Under the pieces are notes generated by a model that was given only the letters and a program-made list of their open reading frames with translations, was not told where the DNA came from and made no database searches. The position numbers were made by a program, and so were the translations under genes. This document shows, one piece after another, positions 1 to 10,805 of a stretch of DNA of 64,000 nucleotides; position 1 is the stretch's first letter, and each line of letters opens with the position of its first letter. The DNA is from Henricia sp. BOLD:AAB3569 (taxonomy: Eukaryota; Echinodermata; Asteroidea; Spinulosida; Echinasteridae): the NCBI GenBank assembly GCA_037783545.1, contig JBBELK010000057.1, positions 1,488,001-1,552,000 of the forward strand, read 5' to 3'.

Positions 1-178
1 AGCCATACTGACCGATTCGAATGCCTTCTTGAAGACAATGTAGGCTGTCATCAGCCCACGATCGAACTCTCGATAGCGCTTGGTGAGGACTCTGAGGGCC
101 AGGATGCGGACTACGGTAGATCTCTTCGGAGTGAACCCAGACTGCTCAGGGCGCTGGTGATCCAGCAGAGCTGTGCTG
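1..178 (-). pseudogene. LINE reverse transcriptase fragment, cut by window edge
   Basis: Read on the minus strand this stretch stays open for 59 codons and resembles the RT region of non-LTR retrotransposons: a PEQSGFTPKRST segment, then RILALRVLTKR, then TAYIVFKKAFESV. In active relatives the last block is usually of the form AYIDLKKAFDSV and carries the first catalytic aspartate. Here that aspartate reads as valine, so this copy looks inactive. It continues beyond base 1, so its length is unknown. The clade is uncertain. Confidence 0.6.
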
Positions 179-391
179 GCGCACCCGAACCGGCCCACTG
201 AAAATCACAGAATCACAAAAACGCTTGCTGCCCAAGTTGATACAATGGTTTTCAGTGCATCGTTTCACTCCAAAATTCGATCCTCCATACTGACGGAATT
301 GACGGAAACAATTAATCAGCAAAGTTAAACTTGGTTCGTCTTTGTTGACTGTTTGCGTATACTGTTTGCGTTGCCAGGGCTGCAGTCCTAA

Positions 392-619
392 AGCCGGCCG
401 TACACTTTGCGTTCCGACTTCGTTGCGATTGCACAGATACGCCAAATTTCGAGCATGCTCGAATTTATGCGATTGCGTTGCGACGGACACGATGTACACT
501 AAATCGTGACCACATCGCCATCGGAACGCATCGCAAAACCCGTACACCTTGTGATGCGACTGCACAACATGCACTATCGTGATCGAATCACGGACGAAAC
601 GCAAGTTGTACGGCGGGCT
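392..619. mobile_element. MITE with TAA target duplication (PIF/Harbinger-like)
   Basis: A 228-base element with inverted ends: left AGCCGGCCGTACACTTTGCG and right, read in reverse complement, AGCCCGCCGTACAACTTGCG. It is flanked by TAA at 389-391 and 620-622. A three-base TAA/TTA duplication is typical of PIF/Harbinger elements. No transposase is encoded. The superfamily assignment is inference from duplication length and sequence. Confidence 0.7.
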
Positions 620-659
620 TAACACGCAAACAATGCAAACGTTTTCATCGTTCGCCATG

Positions 660-920
660 CAACAACTGGTACCCGGCTTTCCATTGACGAGTAAACAAAA
701 GTACTGTAACCAGTGGCGAACGTTGGCAACGTTTGCGTATGTGGAACGCAGCCCAGTTTGCGGTACTTTTTGCATTTGTTGCGATGATATGGAAACCAAA
801 AACGTTCGCAACGTTTGCCAACAACTGGTACCCGGCTTTCCATGGACGCGTGCACAAAAGCACTGTAACCAGCATGACCTGTGGCGAACTTTGGTAACGT
901 TCGCGTTAAAGGAACACACC
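660..920. repeat. Direct repeat pair of about 95 bases
   Basis: Two diverged direct copies at about 660-754 and 819-920. Both contain CAACTGGTACCCGGCTTTCC followed by a CACTGTAACCAG-like block and a GGCGAAC(G/T)TTGG(C/T)AACGTT block. The overlapping open frames on both strands reflect low stop-codon density in this repeat and are not supported as genes. Confidence 0.6.
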
Positions 921-1058
921 GGCTTTGTTGGGCTATTTTGGGCTCGAAATAGACCCATACATTATTCTGAAGCGCTTTCCAGAGTAAATTAGATATATCC
1001 TGAAAAGACGCCGTCAAATTTTGCCGTTTTTGAGCAATTTTGAAAAATTCAAGGTCAC

Positions 1059-1097
1059 GTGACTTTTCGGAACCAGATTTTGGTTCCGAAAAGTCAC
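1059..1097. repeat. Perfect 17-base hairpin
   Basis: GTGACTTTTCGGAACCA (1059-1075) and its exact reverse complement (1081-1097) are separated by the 5-base loop GATTT. Next to it are CACGTG on the left and CACATG on the right. The function is unknown; it may be a small foldback remnant. Confidence 0.8.
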
Positions 1098-1099
1098 AT

Positions 1100-1919
1100 G
1101 GTCTTGCGAGTTAGTTTTGTGTCCAGCCGCATGAAAAACTGCCAAACTGCGCCAAATTCAACTCTGATTTCCCCCAAATTTTAAAAGTAATTGACAAAAG
1201 AGAGACTATTTATACCTGTATGAAACAAAGTTGAACATAGGTATGAAAATTCGAATATAAATGTTTGTTTCGAGAGTTCGGAGAACGGGAGCGAGCGCGT
1301 GCTACGGCAGGCTACCGTGGAGTGTAGGATATTTGCCCCGCGCAGCACGGCAAATAGCCTGAGTGCACACATTGCCGGGTGCGTTGCTCCGGTGTACGTT
1401 TGTGAAGAAAAAACATGATGCCAACTCTTCAAAAGAAAACGGAAATTCCTATTTCCGGGCTGTCCAGTGAAATCGTGAGTAGAAAATTTGAGATATCTCG
1501 AGTAGGAGAAGAGCGAATCGTTTGTGACAAAGTCGTGAGGCTCGCGCGTAGTTGCAACGGCTGGTAAAGCGTATAACCCGTCTTTTGACCGTTTTTGTTA
1601 ATTTTGCACTTCTTTAGTAAATTACGGGATATTTTGATGATCTTTTTCCACAACGACCATCAAAAAAGTATTGTCAATGCTGCTACATCACTAAATCATG
1701 TAAACAGTAGGCCGGTGTGTACCTTTAAGTATGAACGCGTGAAAAAGCTTCAGTGTGTAAATCCAGCTTCATTATGCGTGCTGCAGTAGCATTTCGGAAG
1801 TTGTCAAATTTGACAACTGTTGTCAAATTTGGCAACGTTGTCAAATTTGTAGGTTTCCCGGACTGATTTGTCCGTTGTAATCGTGGCCCAAGCGGAGACA
1901 AAATGTTTCAATCTCCCAG
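1100..1919. other. No gene seen; short palindromic repeats near 1800-1850
   Basis: No supportable coding region was seen. Around 1800-1850 the block TTGTCAAATTTG occurs three times, one of them within the palindrome TTGTCAAATTTGACAA. The short open frames here have no recognisable domains. Confidence 0.5.
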
Positions 1920-3302
1920 CAATGGGCATTGTAAGAGTAGTAAAACACTTACTCACAAGACTGGATGTCCCAGCGGAGCTTGAACCTGCCTACTGCATGA
2001 GCTCCAAGGCTGCTGTTCTGACTACTTTGAGCCAAATATTGGTTGGAAGAACGTGTTCCTGACCACCCACGGCCTCTACGATAGTAGGGCGCCCTCAATC
2101 GGCGATTGTAGGAGCCTCTTCCGTAGTCTTTGCTACGTCAGCTGCAGCCTGAATCTGCGCCTCGCCAATCTGAGCCGATTGCTACTGCGACCTTGAACTT
2201 TAGCCCCAATCTTGTTTGAATCCTGAATACTTTTGCAGGATTGGGCAAGGTCGTCTCCAAACAAAAGACTGGTACATGGCATTGGAGAGGAACAAGTGGA
2301 GCGTAATTTTGGCTCAAATCGGGTCTAATGGCGTCACGTCGACGCAAATTGAGCAATGAATTGCCATGCCCCAAAAGAGCTATCGCATCTGTCAGATTGC
2401 GAATTAGTTTGGCACAGTCGAGGTCATCTTCAGTCTTGTTGGTACGGGCTTTAAGAAGCCCATCAGCTACATAAGCAATAGCAATCGAACCGTGTGTCCG
2501 AGTAGTAGGTTTCAAGATTGACCAAATCTCGGGGTTAACACGTGTCAAGCACATGTTTGTACAATTCTTGGGCTTATTGTACAACTTAATTTTTTCCTCG
2601 AGTTTTTCTGTTTGAATTTTGCCTCTAACAAGTGCATCAACAGTTTTGGCCAACTGGTCATTTATGGCTTGCCCTTCTTTTTCGTCATTTTTGACCATGC
2701 AGGGCAGCCAGTTCCGAAAAAAGTTGATCATTTCGATTTTCCTGACCCAACAAGACCTCTACGTCACGATCTGAAAAATTGTCGCCCCTTTCGGGTACGA
2801 TAGTGCCATATACCGAGCCATCATTGTCTCTGTCGAGTACTGTATGCTCTTCAAAAATGTCTCCCTCCTCGGGTTCCCAGTACTGTGTAGCTGGCACGCT
2901 AGGCGCTGCAGCAGCAGAGCTTTTAGTAAAGCTAGTGAACGCATTTGCCAGGCGCAAGTGACAGTTTGCTGCAACTGACCTAAGGTTGTTTGCATTTGCA
3001 AGTTAGGATCTGAACCGGACGCTTGAACCTGCTCGGAGGGAGTAGTGGTCACATTCTTACGCTTGTAAGGACGCTTTTTGGCCGGTGTAGTGGGCCGTTG
3101 GGCAAAACTAGTGCTCGCCTGCTGTGCATCGGCAATTTCTTTTTCTAATTGCACATAAATATAATATAATAATAAAGGGGTCTTCTATAGCGCACAAATC
3201 TACCAAAAAGGTACTCACGGCGCTTTACAATATTACAGCAAAATTAAACAATTACAGTATATACTGTTAAAACTTGGAAACGCATACACGCGTATGTACG
3301 AA

Positions 3303-4740
3303 CTACACATATTCAGCATAAGCAATCTTGAACAAATGTGTTTTAAGCTGAGTTTTAAAAACATCTAAACTACGAGCATTTCTCACCATGGATGGGAGTT
3401 TGTTCCAGAGATTTGGTGCACAATATTGAAAGGCTCGATCTCTAAGGGTGACCTTACTACGACCAGAAGGGTAATTTAGAAGAGTGCCAATGCTATTCCT
3501 CAAGCTATAGCGATGATTTGCTTTAACAGAGATAAGCTCAACCAGATATTTCAGGGCCAGGCCATGCAATATCTTGTACACTAAGAGCAAAATCTTAAAG
3601 TGGATTCGAGATCTTACTGGAAGCCAATGCAGATCATGTAAATATGGAGTAATGTGACAGAATTTATAGGCATTGCAAACCAACCGTGCACATGTATTTT
3701 GTACTCGTTGAAGTCGATTAATGTTAGTTTCAGGCAAACCATAAAACAGACTGTTACAATAACCCAGTCTGCTAGAAATGAACGCATGTATTAGTATTTC
3801 AGTACTACCTTTAGTCAAATATTTTCTAACTTGCCTAACATTATGCAAAAAATAAAACATAATGCCACAAACTCTAGAAATGTGTGTTTTCATCGTCAAA
3901 CAAGTGTCAAACCAAACCCCAAGATTACGGGCAGATGCAACTGATGGAACCAACATTTTTCCAACATGAACCCCGTCTAAATTTACTTTGGCCAATTGCT
4001 GACGTGTTCCAATTACCATAAATTCAGTTTTATTTTCATTTAAAAACAATCCATTTGTAAACAACCAATGTCTGACGTCATGTATGCAGGCCTCCATAGC
4101 CAAAATGGCCGACTCCTGACCCCCCACCTTATCAGGAGAAAATGATAAATACAATTGAGTGTCATCTGCATAGCAATGAATCTGGGGATGATGAGTCCGA
4201 ACTACATTGTATATCGAAAAGTGGACTACTGTACAAAATAAAAAGCAAGGGGCCTAGACAAGACCCCTGCGGAACACCCCAATCAAGATTAAAATCAGGA
4301 GACAATTTACTATTAATTAAAACTCTTTGAGTTCTGCCTTCCAAATATGATGAAAACCAATTAAGAGCAGTACCCTAACACCAAATTTCTTTTGAAGTAC
4401 AGATAACAAAATTTCATGATCTAATGTATCGAATGCAGCGGATAAATCGAGTAAAACCAAAAGTGATACTTGTTGACTATTCATGGCAATTAACAAATCA
4501 TTTTTGACCCTCAACAAAGCGGTTTCGGTGCTATGAAATGCACGATAAGCCGACTGCATAGTAGGATACAAATTATTAAGATTCAAATACGAATGCAATT
4601 GTGACACTACAGCTCTCTCCAGTAACTTGGAAATGAACCGCAAGTTACTGACTGGTCGAAAATTCTTCAAACAAGGATCGAGGCCAGGTTTCTTTAAAAT
4701 AGGAATAACTATACTGCAGACTTCTAAATATCAGGAAAAT
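3303..4740 (-). pseudogene. LINE reverse transcriptase, C-terminal two thirds
   Basis: RT motifs in order on the minus strand: FRPVSNLRFISKLLER, SAYRAFHSTETALLRV, LVLLDLSAAFDTLDHE (first catalytic Asp), WGVPQGSCLGPLLFILY, then FLNENKTEFMVIG. The post-RT region has AFISSRLGYCNSLFYGLP, QRVQNTCARLVC, LHWLPVRSRIHFK, and the terminal FQYCAPNLWNKLP ... FKTQLKTHLF block typical of CR1/L2-group LINEs. Frames change near 4370 and 4170, so the ORF is not intact. The catalytic YADD region lies at the frame break near 4170, where tyrosine reads as cysteine (CYAD-like). A remnant of the region just upstream of the RT core is readable at 5070-5240. Confidence 0.75.
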
Positions 4741-4780
4741 GACCGTAGTTAATGAACAATTAACCAACCTAGTTATGAAT

Positions 4781-5062
4781 CAGGGGCGGATCCAGGGGGG
4801 GGGGGGGGGGGGGGGGGGGGGGCGTGGGGGGCGCACGCACCCCCTTTTCCACAAAAAAAAACCAACAACTTTTTGTGCACACTTTTCCTCTGCTTAAAGT
4901 GGTTAAATATTGCCTCAGATCGCACCACAGAGCATCTAGAATCCATCTAGAAGCCGTTAGGGCTTCGCTCTACGCGCTCGCTATTTCATGATCATCAGCA
5001 TTTCATGCTTAAAAATTTCACGGCCCCCCCCCCCCCTTTTCAAAATCCTGGATCCGCCCCTG
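4781..5062. mobile_element. hAT-like MITE with 5-base duplication
   Basis: Perfect 16-base terminal inverted repeats, CAGGGGCGGATCCAGG at 4781 and CCTGGATCCGCCCCTG ending at 5062, are followed inward by long G and C runs. Each end is flanked by TGAAT. The host LINE reading frame (VPF then ITRLVN on the minus strand) resumes when the element and one duplication are removed. The CAGGGGCGGATCC start is common in animal hAT-type non-autonomous elements. The 5-base duplication is short for typical hAT, so the subgroup is uncertain. Confidence 0.75.
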
Positions 5063-5303
5063 TGAATGGTACTAAAACATCAAGACAATCAGTTAACAGT
5101 TTAGTAGGAATTGGATCTAAAATACATGTCTTTTTTTTTAGAGCCAATAATCAATTTACGGATATTCTCCTCAGACAGTGTGCTAAAATCGGAAAACGTT
5201 GCAGACCCAGATGTCGGAATAAATGAACGGGATGATGATGGATAGTATCGTCTTCAGACGGATTTACCTTAATCACGGCTTCGTCGGCCATATTAAACGA
5301 TTA

Positions 5304-6603
5304 ATGGGCAATGTTAGAGTAGTAAAACACTTACTCACAAGACTGGATGTCCCAGCGGAGCTTGAACCTGCTACTGCATGAGCTCCAAGGCTGCTGTTCT
5401 GACTACTTTGAGCCAAATATTGGTTGGAAGAACGTGTTCCTGACCACCCACGGCCTCTACGATAGTAGGGCGCCCTCAATCGGCGATTGTAGGAGCCTCT
5501 TCCGTAGTCTTTGCTACGCCAGCTGCAGCCTGAATCTGCGCCTCGCCAATCTGAGCTGAACGAGAAGCCTCGGTCTCGGCGATTGCTACTGCGACCTTGA
5601 ACTTTAGCGCCAATCTTGTTTGAATCCTGAATACTTTTACAAAAGACTGGTACATGGCATTTGAGAGGAACAAAGTTGAGCGTAATTTTGGCTCAAATCG
5701 GGTCTAATGGTCACGTCGACGCAAATTGAGCAATGAATTGCCATGCCCCAAAATAGCTATCGCATCTATCAGATTGCGAATTAGTTTGGCACAGTCGAGG
5801 TCATCTTCGGTCTTGTTGGTACGGGCTTTAAGAAGCTCATCAGCTACATAAGCAATAGCAATCGAACCATGAACGAAATAATTTTGTATTTTCTGCAGCT
5901 TAAAACATCGTGTGTTCGAGTAGTAGGTTTCATTCAGGATTGACCAAATCTCGGGGTTAACACGTGTCAAGCACATGTTTGTACAATTATTGGGCTTATT
6001 GTACAACTTAATTTTTTCCTCGAGTTTTTCTGTTTGAGTTTTGGCCAACTGGTCGTTTATGGCTTGCCCTTCTTTTTCGTCATTTTTGACCAGGGCAGCC
6101 AGTTCCGAAAAAAGTTGATCATTTTGATTTTTCCTGACCCAACAAGACCTCTACGTCACGACCTGAAAAATTGTCGCCCCTTTCGGGTACGATAGTGCCA
6201 TATTCCGAGCCATCATTGTCTCTGTCGAGTACAGGCTCTTCAAAAATGTCTCCCTCCTCGGGTTCCCAGTACTGTGTAGCCGGCACGCTAGGCGCTGCAG
6301 CTAGCAGCAGAGCTTTTAGTGAAGCTAGTGAACGCATTTGCCAGGCGCAAGTGACAGTTTGCTGCAACTGACCTAAGGTTGTTTGCATTTGCAAGTTAGG
6401 ATCTGAACCGGACGCTTGAACCTGCTCGGAGGGAGTAGTGGTCACATTCTTACGCTTGTAAGGACGCTTTTTGGCCGGTGTATAGTGGGCCGTTGGGCAA
6501 AACTAGTGCTCGCCTGCTGTGCATCGGCAATTTCTTTTTCTAATTGCACATAAATAGTATCGTCTTCAGACGGATTGACCTGAATCACGGCTTCGTCCGC
6601 CAT
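5304..6603 (-). pseudogene. DIRS-type gag-like exon, copy 2
   Basis: This is a direct tandem relative of copy 1. Translation starts at ATG 6603-6601 (MADEAVIQVNPSEDDTIYV) and passes an acidic and Pro/Ser/Thr-rich region. It then has the DDLDCAKLIRNL and LGHGNSLLNLRRRD block, and ends in an RGRGWSGTRSSNQY and Ser/Ala-rich tail just before the donor-like GTGAGTAAG at about 5334-5326. Single-base indels break the frame near 6480, 6110, 5700 and 5480. It has a 30-odd-base stretch near 5880-5930 that copy 1 lacks. A TATA/initiator-like pair lies about 70-100 bases upstream. It could be a gag-only retroelement remnant or a once-captured host exon; the frameshifts favour decay. Confidence 0.6.
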
Positions 6604-6669
6604 AACGAATGAAGCTAGAAAAAACGCGCTGCTGTATCGCGCGACCGGTGGTATGCTGCACCAAAAATA

Positions 6670-6702
6670 CACTGACGACGCCTTGCGAAGTAGCCCTTTA
6701 TA
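6670..6702 (-). promoter_or_regulatory. Candidate core promoter (TATA box and initiator) of gag copy 2
   Basis: On the minus strand TATAAA lies at 6702-6697 and an initiator-like TCAGTG at 6675-6670. The distance from the first T to the initiator A (6673) is 29 bases, the normal spacing for RNA polymerase II core promoters. The start codon at 6603 would follow a leader of about 70 bases. Spacing and motifs are seen directly; activity is inferred. Confidence 0.45.
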
Positions 6703-6709
6703 TAGTTGT

Positions 6710-7426
6710 GCAGGGGTTGGAATTTTCTTTGTTATGCTTTGAATGTTTGGTATGCAACCAGCCAGACAATACAATCTCACGTGTTTCCGAATGAAGGTAA
6801 TTGTGCGGTAGAATGTTGTTGGATTCCAAGCTCTGCAACATTTTAAAATGTTAGGTCTCAAAATACACAAAACAAAACAAAATAAAGTAAATCAAGAAGC
6901 CAATATTCGATGCCAGATTTGTTATTATTATTTATCAACAGGCATACATGTATATTGTAGTTAGCGAAAATACTTCATCAACGTGTCGCACACAACTGCA
7001 AAAAAAGGGAAAGATTCCGTTTCCTGATCGCCACTTATTCTCCTTAAAATGACTTAATAAATATCAAAGGGGTTAATATTCTAAAGGAAAGATATTTTAT
7101 GAGTGAAAAACATTGAAAATTTTTCTTGAAAAGTGAAACGTTTTTTATACCCTGTTCCACACGGCGACCAGTGAACGGAATTCATACACAAAAAAAGCTG
7201 TTCAAAGATTCTCAAAACTGTATTGCTTAAACAAATGCATGCAGAGAAACATTTTAAAAGGTATTTCATCCTAGAAAAAAACAAAGATTTTCGCTTAATT
7301 TCTCGACAACATGAAACTGCATTTTGGGGTGTCATTTGCCAACTTGGAGTGGATTTGCTCAGAACGATACAAATAACTCCCACAATAAACTGCTTCATCA
7401 AAAGCGTCCCAACTGAAAAAATTAGA
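6710..7426. other. No gene seen
   Basis: AT-rich sequence with no recognisable coding domain or inverted-repeat element. The short ORFs on both strands have no family motifs. Confidence 0.4.
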
Positions 7427-7778
7427 AATGTCCAAACACCAACAAAGACCCCTTGTCTTGGAGCTGAGAAATCGTTTTAGCGCCCTATCTGATGAAGCCG
7501 AAAATTACGACCTTGATATTGACATGAAATGGGATTATATCAAGAGTACATATTGTGAAGTAGGTAAGACAACGTTAGGCTACATACAGAAGAATAAAGA
7601 ATGGTTGACACCAAGTACATGACAGGAAAATGTAGAGAGAAAACATCTGAAGAAGAAGTTACCAAACAGTAAGTGACCTCAGGAACTGGCCCAGATACTT
7701 ACAAGAACAAGGATAAGGAGGAAGAAAGGAGTGCCAGAAATGATAAGAGAACCTTCGTGGAGGTAGCCTTGTCCAATT
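7427..7778 (+). pseudogene. RTE-like LINE fragment (region between endonuclease and RT)
   Basis: A plus-strand frame reads LELRNRFSALSDEAE, then DIDMKWDYIKSTYCEVGKTT, then LGYIQKNKEWLTPST, and in a shifted frame SARNDKRTFVEVALSN. This matches the linker between endonuclease and RT in RTE-type LINEs, where a D..W..IK..Y...A...LG block precedes a WI(T/S)..TW block and an S.R.D...Y/F segment. Stops at 7621 and 7778 and a frameshift break it. No RT follows, so it is an isolated scrap. Confidence 0.55.
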
Positions 7779-8670
7779 AAAGGCCGTCTCCAGTTTTTTT
7801 GCTGTACGCGAGAATATTGGGTCTAGCGCATGCAAACTGCACACGGCATCAAAACGAACCACTGTGCGATAACGACTTCCAGGATAGTAAACCCGTACGG
7901 CAACACACTGGCTGCGTACATACATCACTAGCTGCGTACGGCCTGGCCTAGCTCGAAAGACAGCCTTGTCGAGTCTGCACTTCCGGGTTTAATGTCTTTC
8001 TTTATTTTTTTCGGCCAGTTTTGGCCGAAAATGGGCGGGCTTTGGATATGCGGGTATGCAAGGTATGAATATTTAACATTTGTCTTGAGCCAATCAAGAA
8101 CTACATGAGTAGCACGTAATGATGCGATGCATGCATTATGCATGTCATGGCGTCCTCATGTTACGAGAACCGTGGCATGATCGATGGACGAAAACAACGA
8201 ATATTCTCGGGTTCGTAGCATTTATTGTGCTTGTCTGTTTACGTATTTGATTACACTTCTGGGGGACAACGGTCGTAATATGACAGCTTTCCTGAATGAT
8301 TTGTGGGAGCTCTTAATACTGCCTCGGATGAACAAACTGGGGATCGCAGATCATAGCGTTTTTCAAACATAACCTTCTGTGCGTCGACCAATGAAATTTC
8401 AGCTCACGCTGGGGTGGTTTCCCTATTACTGTAATGAGTTTCGCTGGCTGAATGCGCAGAACCATCAAGGCGTTGGGTCTAGGACCGTACCGATACATGT
8501 GCATAGTCGTAGCGCGGCGCGTTGTGAGCCAATACGTGCAACAGATTCCGTAGCTTGTAAGCGCTTTGTTCAGTTTTATCTTCAGCGGGCCGTCTAGAAT
8601 TGAAGACAAGCCCAACGCCTTGATCAAGGCTATCGTGGAGGAGAAAACCAATGGGGCGGAACAAGCCGCA
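7779..8670. other. No gene seen
   Basis: Unassigned sequence. Several short ORFs overlap on opposite strands at 8184-8664, but none shows a recognisable domain, and I found no terminal repeats. Confidence 0.4.
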
Positions 8671-9895
8671 GGGTCTTTCTATAAATTAGTGGTCCAATGT
8701 TGGTGTCCCCCGTTACATTTTACATCTTGTTTTTGTAAATTTAGGACACATTCTTTAAAGAGGAAGAATCCCCCTTGACGAAAATCCAGCATTTAGGCTT
8801 TCTTCGATAGTCCAAACATCCCTCTTGCCGACGTGGATTTTTATTATTTTTTAATTGTCGGTTTTAAGTGGATAAATTGCAAGCAAAAGTGCGCTTTTCG
8901 AAAATGAGATTTTCGCGATTTCTGAAACGCTTATTAGGTATTCATGATATGCGCGTGACCCCGTGACGCAATCCTGAGAAAGAGAAGTCAACACGATTGT
9001 TAGCTCCGTACGTTTACACGCAAACAACTTGGAAAACCGTCTCTGTTAGATGGTGTTTTTTGAAGAATTTTGTTGGTCCAAAAAGCCAGAGATATGCCCA
9101 GTAGCTGCGTAGTTGTATGTTTTACCAGACACTATGAAAAAAAAAGATCAGAAAGATTTTCTTTTCTATTACCAAGAGAGAGAAAAATGAGTCGCTCATT
9201 CTAACTTGTACCGGGCGATGTTCAAACACGTCGGAACTTCCCCCGCAGTGAGCCGTCCAATGCTAGTGCACAGACCGCTGTGAATGCCGTTCGTTCCGTG
9301 ACAAAACCACCCGTCGCAATGCATCAGTATTTACTTCAAAAGAGCTTCATTGTGAGCCACAAGTTCACCGTTTTTTCACAAAACAGGTAACAGTAGAGTG
9401 TTGTCATATTACATGAAGTGTTTTTCACGTTTGTATTTTGAATTACAAGGACAAAACAGGCATGATAAACATTAACTTCGTGTATTTTCCATTCAATACT
9501 GCACAGGCCGTTTTGTATGTTTCTCAGGATGACGTAAAAACCCTGTTGATAAACAAGCCAAGTGACCTGGAGCGTTTCAGAATTTCGGGTGAAGAGGGTC
9601 GGAACTGCTTTACGTTTTAAGCAAAAGCCTGTCGATTTTTTGTGAAAAACAAGTTGTGATGGTGTTGTAGACACATACACCTCCATGATAAACAGAAAAA
9701 CAAAAAAAATGTGGAAGGGGGGGATTCTAGCTGTTTAAATACTTTCCATCTCAAAGAGTGAGTACATAAAGTACAATTCATATTAAATGGTTTAAAAGCC
9801 ATTTTAATGATTTTTGTACGAAAAATAACACATATCAGGTGTAACGGGGGACACTAAATGTCACACTTTTGGACCCCTAATTTATAGAAAGACCC
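8671..9895. mobile_element. TIR element with CGCA duplication, host of the TTAA element
   Basis: Terminal inverted repeats of about 60 bases: left GGGTCTTTCTATAAATTAG then GGTCCAA and TGTCCCCCGTTACA; the right end at 9895 is the imperfect reverse complement. CGCA flanks both sides (8667-8670, 9896-9899). Without the nested TTAA element only about 245 bases remain, so it is non-autonomous. GGG termini with a 4-base duplication match the plan of the 12392-13336 element, but the sequences differ and the superfamily is not assigned. Confidence 0.75.
8759..9734 (+). mobile_element. TTAA-flanked non-autonomous element, copy 1
   Basis: TTAA at 8755-8758 and 9735-9738 flanks a 976-base element with imperfect inverted ends: AGAGGAAGAATCCCCC at the left and, in reverse complement, ACAGCTAGAATCCCCC at the right. 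Two further copies lie at 21746-22708 (inverted) and 34243-35236. TTAA duplications occur in piggyBac and Kolobok superfamilies. The ends lack the CCY start of piggyBac, so Kolobok-like is the better guess. No transposase is recognisable; internal short ORFs differ among copies. Confidence 0.8.
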
Positions 9896-10090
9896 CGCAG
9901 CTAAGGGAGACATTCGTGCTGTTTATAAGATCACCAAACGCATCTGTGAAAGTAACACCAACTAATTTATCCCTTTTAAAGATAGAAATGGCTCAACGCT
10001 TTAACAACAGAGTGTAATGGCTGAAACACACCGGGCTGGGTACGTTTAAGTATAGGCTTGTACTACGTTTGAAAACAGGTCCTACTTTTT

Positions 10091-10520
10091 ATCTTAAATA
10101 ACTTGTTAATTTTTCAACGGATTTAAACCAAAATTTAAGATCATGACCAAGTTTATTGAGTGGGTTTTATCAGCTTTGTCCGAGAGGGCAAGAATTAAAA
10201 GCCATACGGAAAAGGTAAACTTGCACCTCTTTGCGTGAAACGATCGATATTGTAAACTTGCATTATGGGGTGATCCTGCAAAGGCATTTTGTAGCTTTCG
10301 GCTGCAGCTCGCACATTCCACCACCGTCCCCAGCAACACACTGAAGGAGGCCAAGTAAAAAGTGGCGAATTCTGAAAATGACTTCTTTAGTATGGCTTTT
10401 AAAATCTCACCTTCTTTGACAAAATTAATAAAACTCACTCAATAACATTTGTCAGGCGTTGTTTACATGATCTGAAATTCTGGTTAAAAGCCGTTGGAAA
10501 ATTACAAAGTTATTCAAGAT
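10091..10520. mobile_element. MITE with long imperfect inverted repeats
   Basis: The left arm begins ATCTTAAATAACTTGTTAAT, and the reverse complement of the right end begins ATCTTGAATAACTTTGTAAT. Both continue into TT(T/C)CAACGG and TTTAACCA(A/G)AATTT. Homology extends about 95 bases with gaps, through TTATTGAGTG(G/A)GTTTTAT. The target duplication is not clear. Confidence 0.7.
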
Positions 10521-10582
10521 TAAACGTAGGTCAAGAATAATACGTCCAGCTGTCCAAGGGATTCGGCGACACTGTACCGTGT

Positions 10583-10712
10583 GTGTATGCATGTACATGG
10601 TTAGTCTTTGTGAAAGACGGTCTAACGTTGCTTGGTTCGTGTGGACAGGGAACTAGTTTATGCGCCGTACGTGCGGTCGATATTGCACTGTGTGGACAGG
10701 GAACTAGTTTAT
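10583..10712 (+). repeat. Dispersed repeat with internal duplication
   Basis: It contains GTCTTTGTGAAAGAC, GCTTGGTTCGTGT and GTGCGGTCGA(T/C)ATTGCAC blocks that recur in inverted orientation at about 44376-44470. The block GTGTGGACAGGGAACTAGTT occurs twice here (near 10640 and 10690) but once in the other copy. A GTTAGACCGTCTTT end near 10724 mirrors AAAGACGGTCTAAC near 10612. Boundaries are not defined. Confidence 0.5.
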
Positions 10713-10741
10713 GGGTGCTGTTTGTTAGACCGTCTTTGGAA

Positions 10742-10805
10742 ACTATTTGCACAACCGCCGACGTTGAGGGCTGCGTAGGAATCTACGCAGTCTCGAGTAT
10801 ACCAA
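10742..10805 (+). repeat. Split direct repeat A1 (left end)
   Basis: Starts ACTATTTGCACAACCGCC and ends GAGTATACCAA. It is identical to A2 at 20902-20965, and sequences diverge immediately after CCAA. The inverted arm TATTTGCACAACCGCC occupies 10744-10759. Confidence 0.9.

Larger units (their letters stand above)
3166..5242 (-). mobile_element. 5'-truncated CR1/L2-like LINE inserted in gag copy 1
   Basis: Comparison with the uninterrupted copy 2 (GCACATAAATAGTATCGTC at 6546) shows the insertion between GCACATAAATA and ATAGTATCGTC. The 3' end, read on the minus strand, has GTAAAGCGCC ... GTGCGCTATA followed by TTATTATTAT, the stem and AT-rich tail seen in other LINEs in this window. The coding part begins within the region upstream of the RT core, so more than half of the element is missing at the 5' end. 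Confidence 0.8.
1920..5303 (-). pseudogene. DIRS-type gag-like exon, copy 1, split by a LINE
   Basis: The minus-strand gene starts at ATG 5291-5289 (MADEAVIKVNPSEDD), is interrupted by a LINE at about 3166-5242, and resumes at about 3165 (VQLEKEIADAQQ). It runs to a splice-donor-like GTGAGTAAG near 1950. The protein has an acidic, low-complexity N-terminal part and a helical segment. It then has a block (DDLDCAKLIRNL, LGHGNSLLNLRRRD, IRPDLSQNYAPL) matching the pattern of gag proteins of DIRS-like tyrosine-recombinase retrotransposons, and a Gly/Ser-rich tail. Frames shift at about 2940 and 2690. It lies head to tail with copy 2 at 5304-6603. Copy 2 ends 16 bases before this copy's ATG, so the pair looks like a duplicated exon. 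No pol region follows. Confidence 0.6.

Noticed and set aside
146..1017. ORFs of 270, 137 and 132 codons as genes
   Set aside because: They overlap on opposite strands across a MITE and a direct repeat, and have no recognisable domain.
4800..5040. G and C runs as a quadruplex-regulated promoter
   Set aside because: They are the subterminal part of a hAT-like MITE. Nothing else suggests a promoter.
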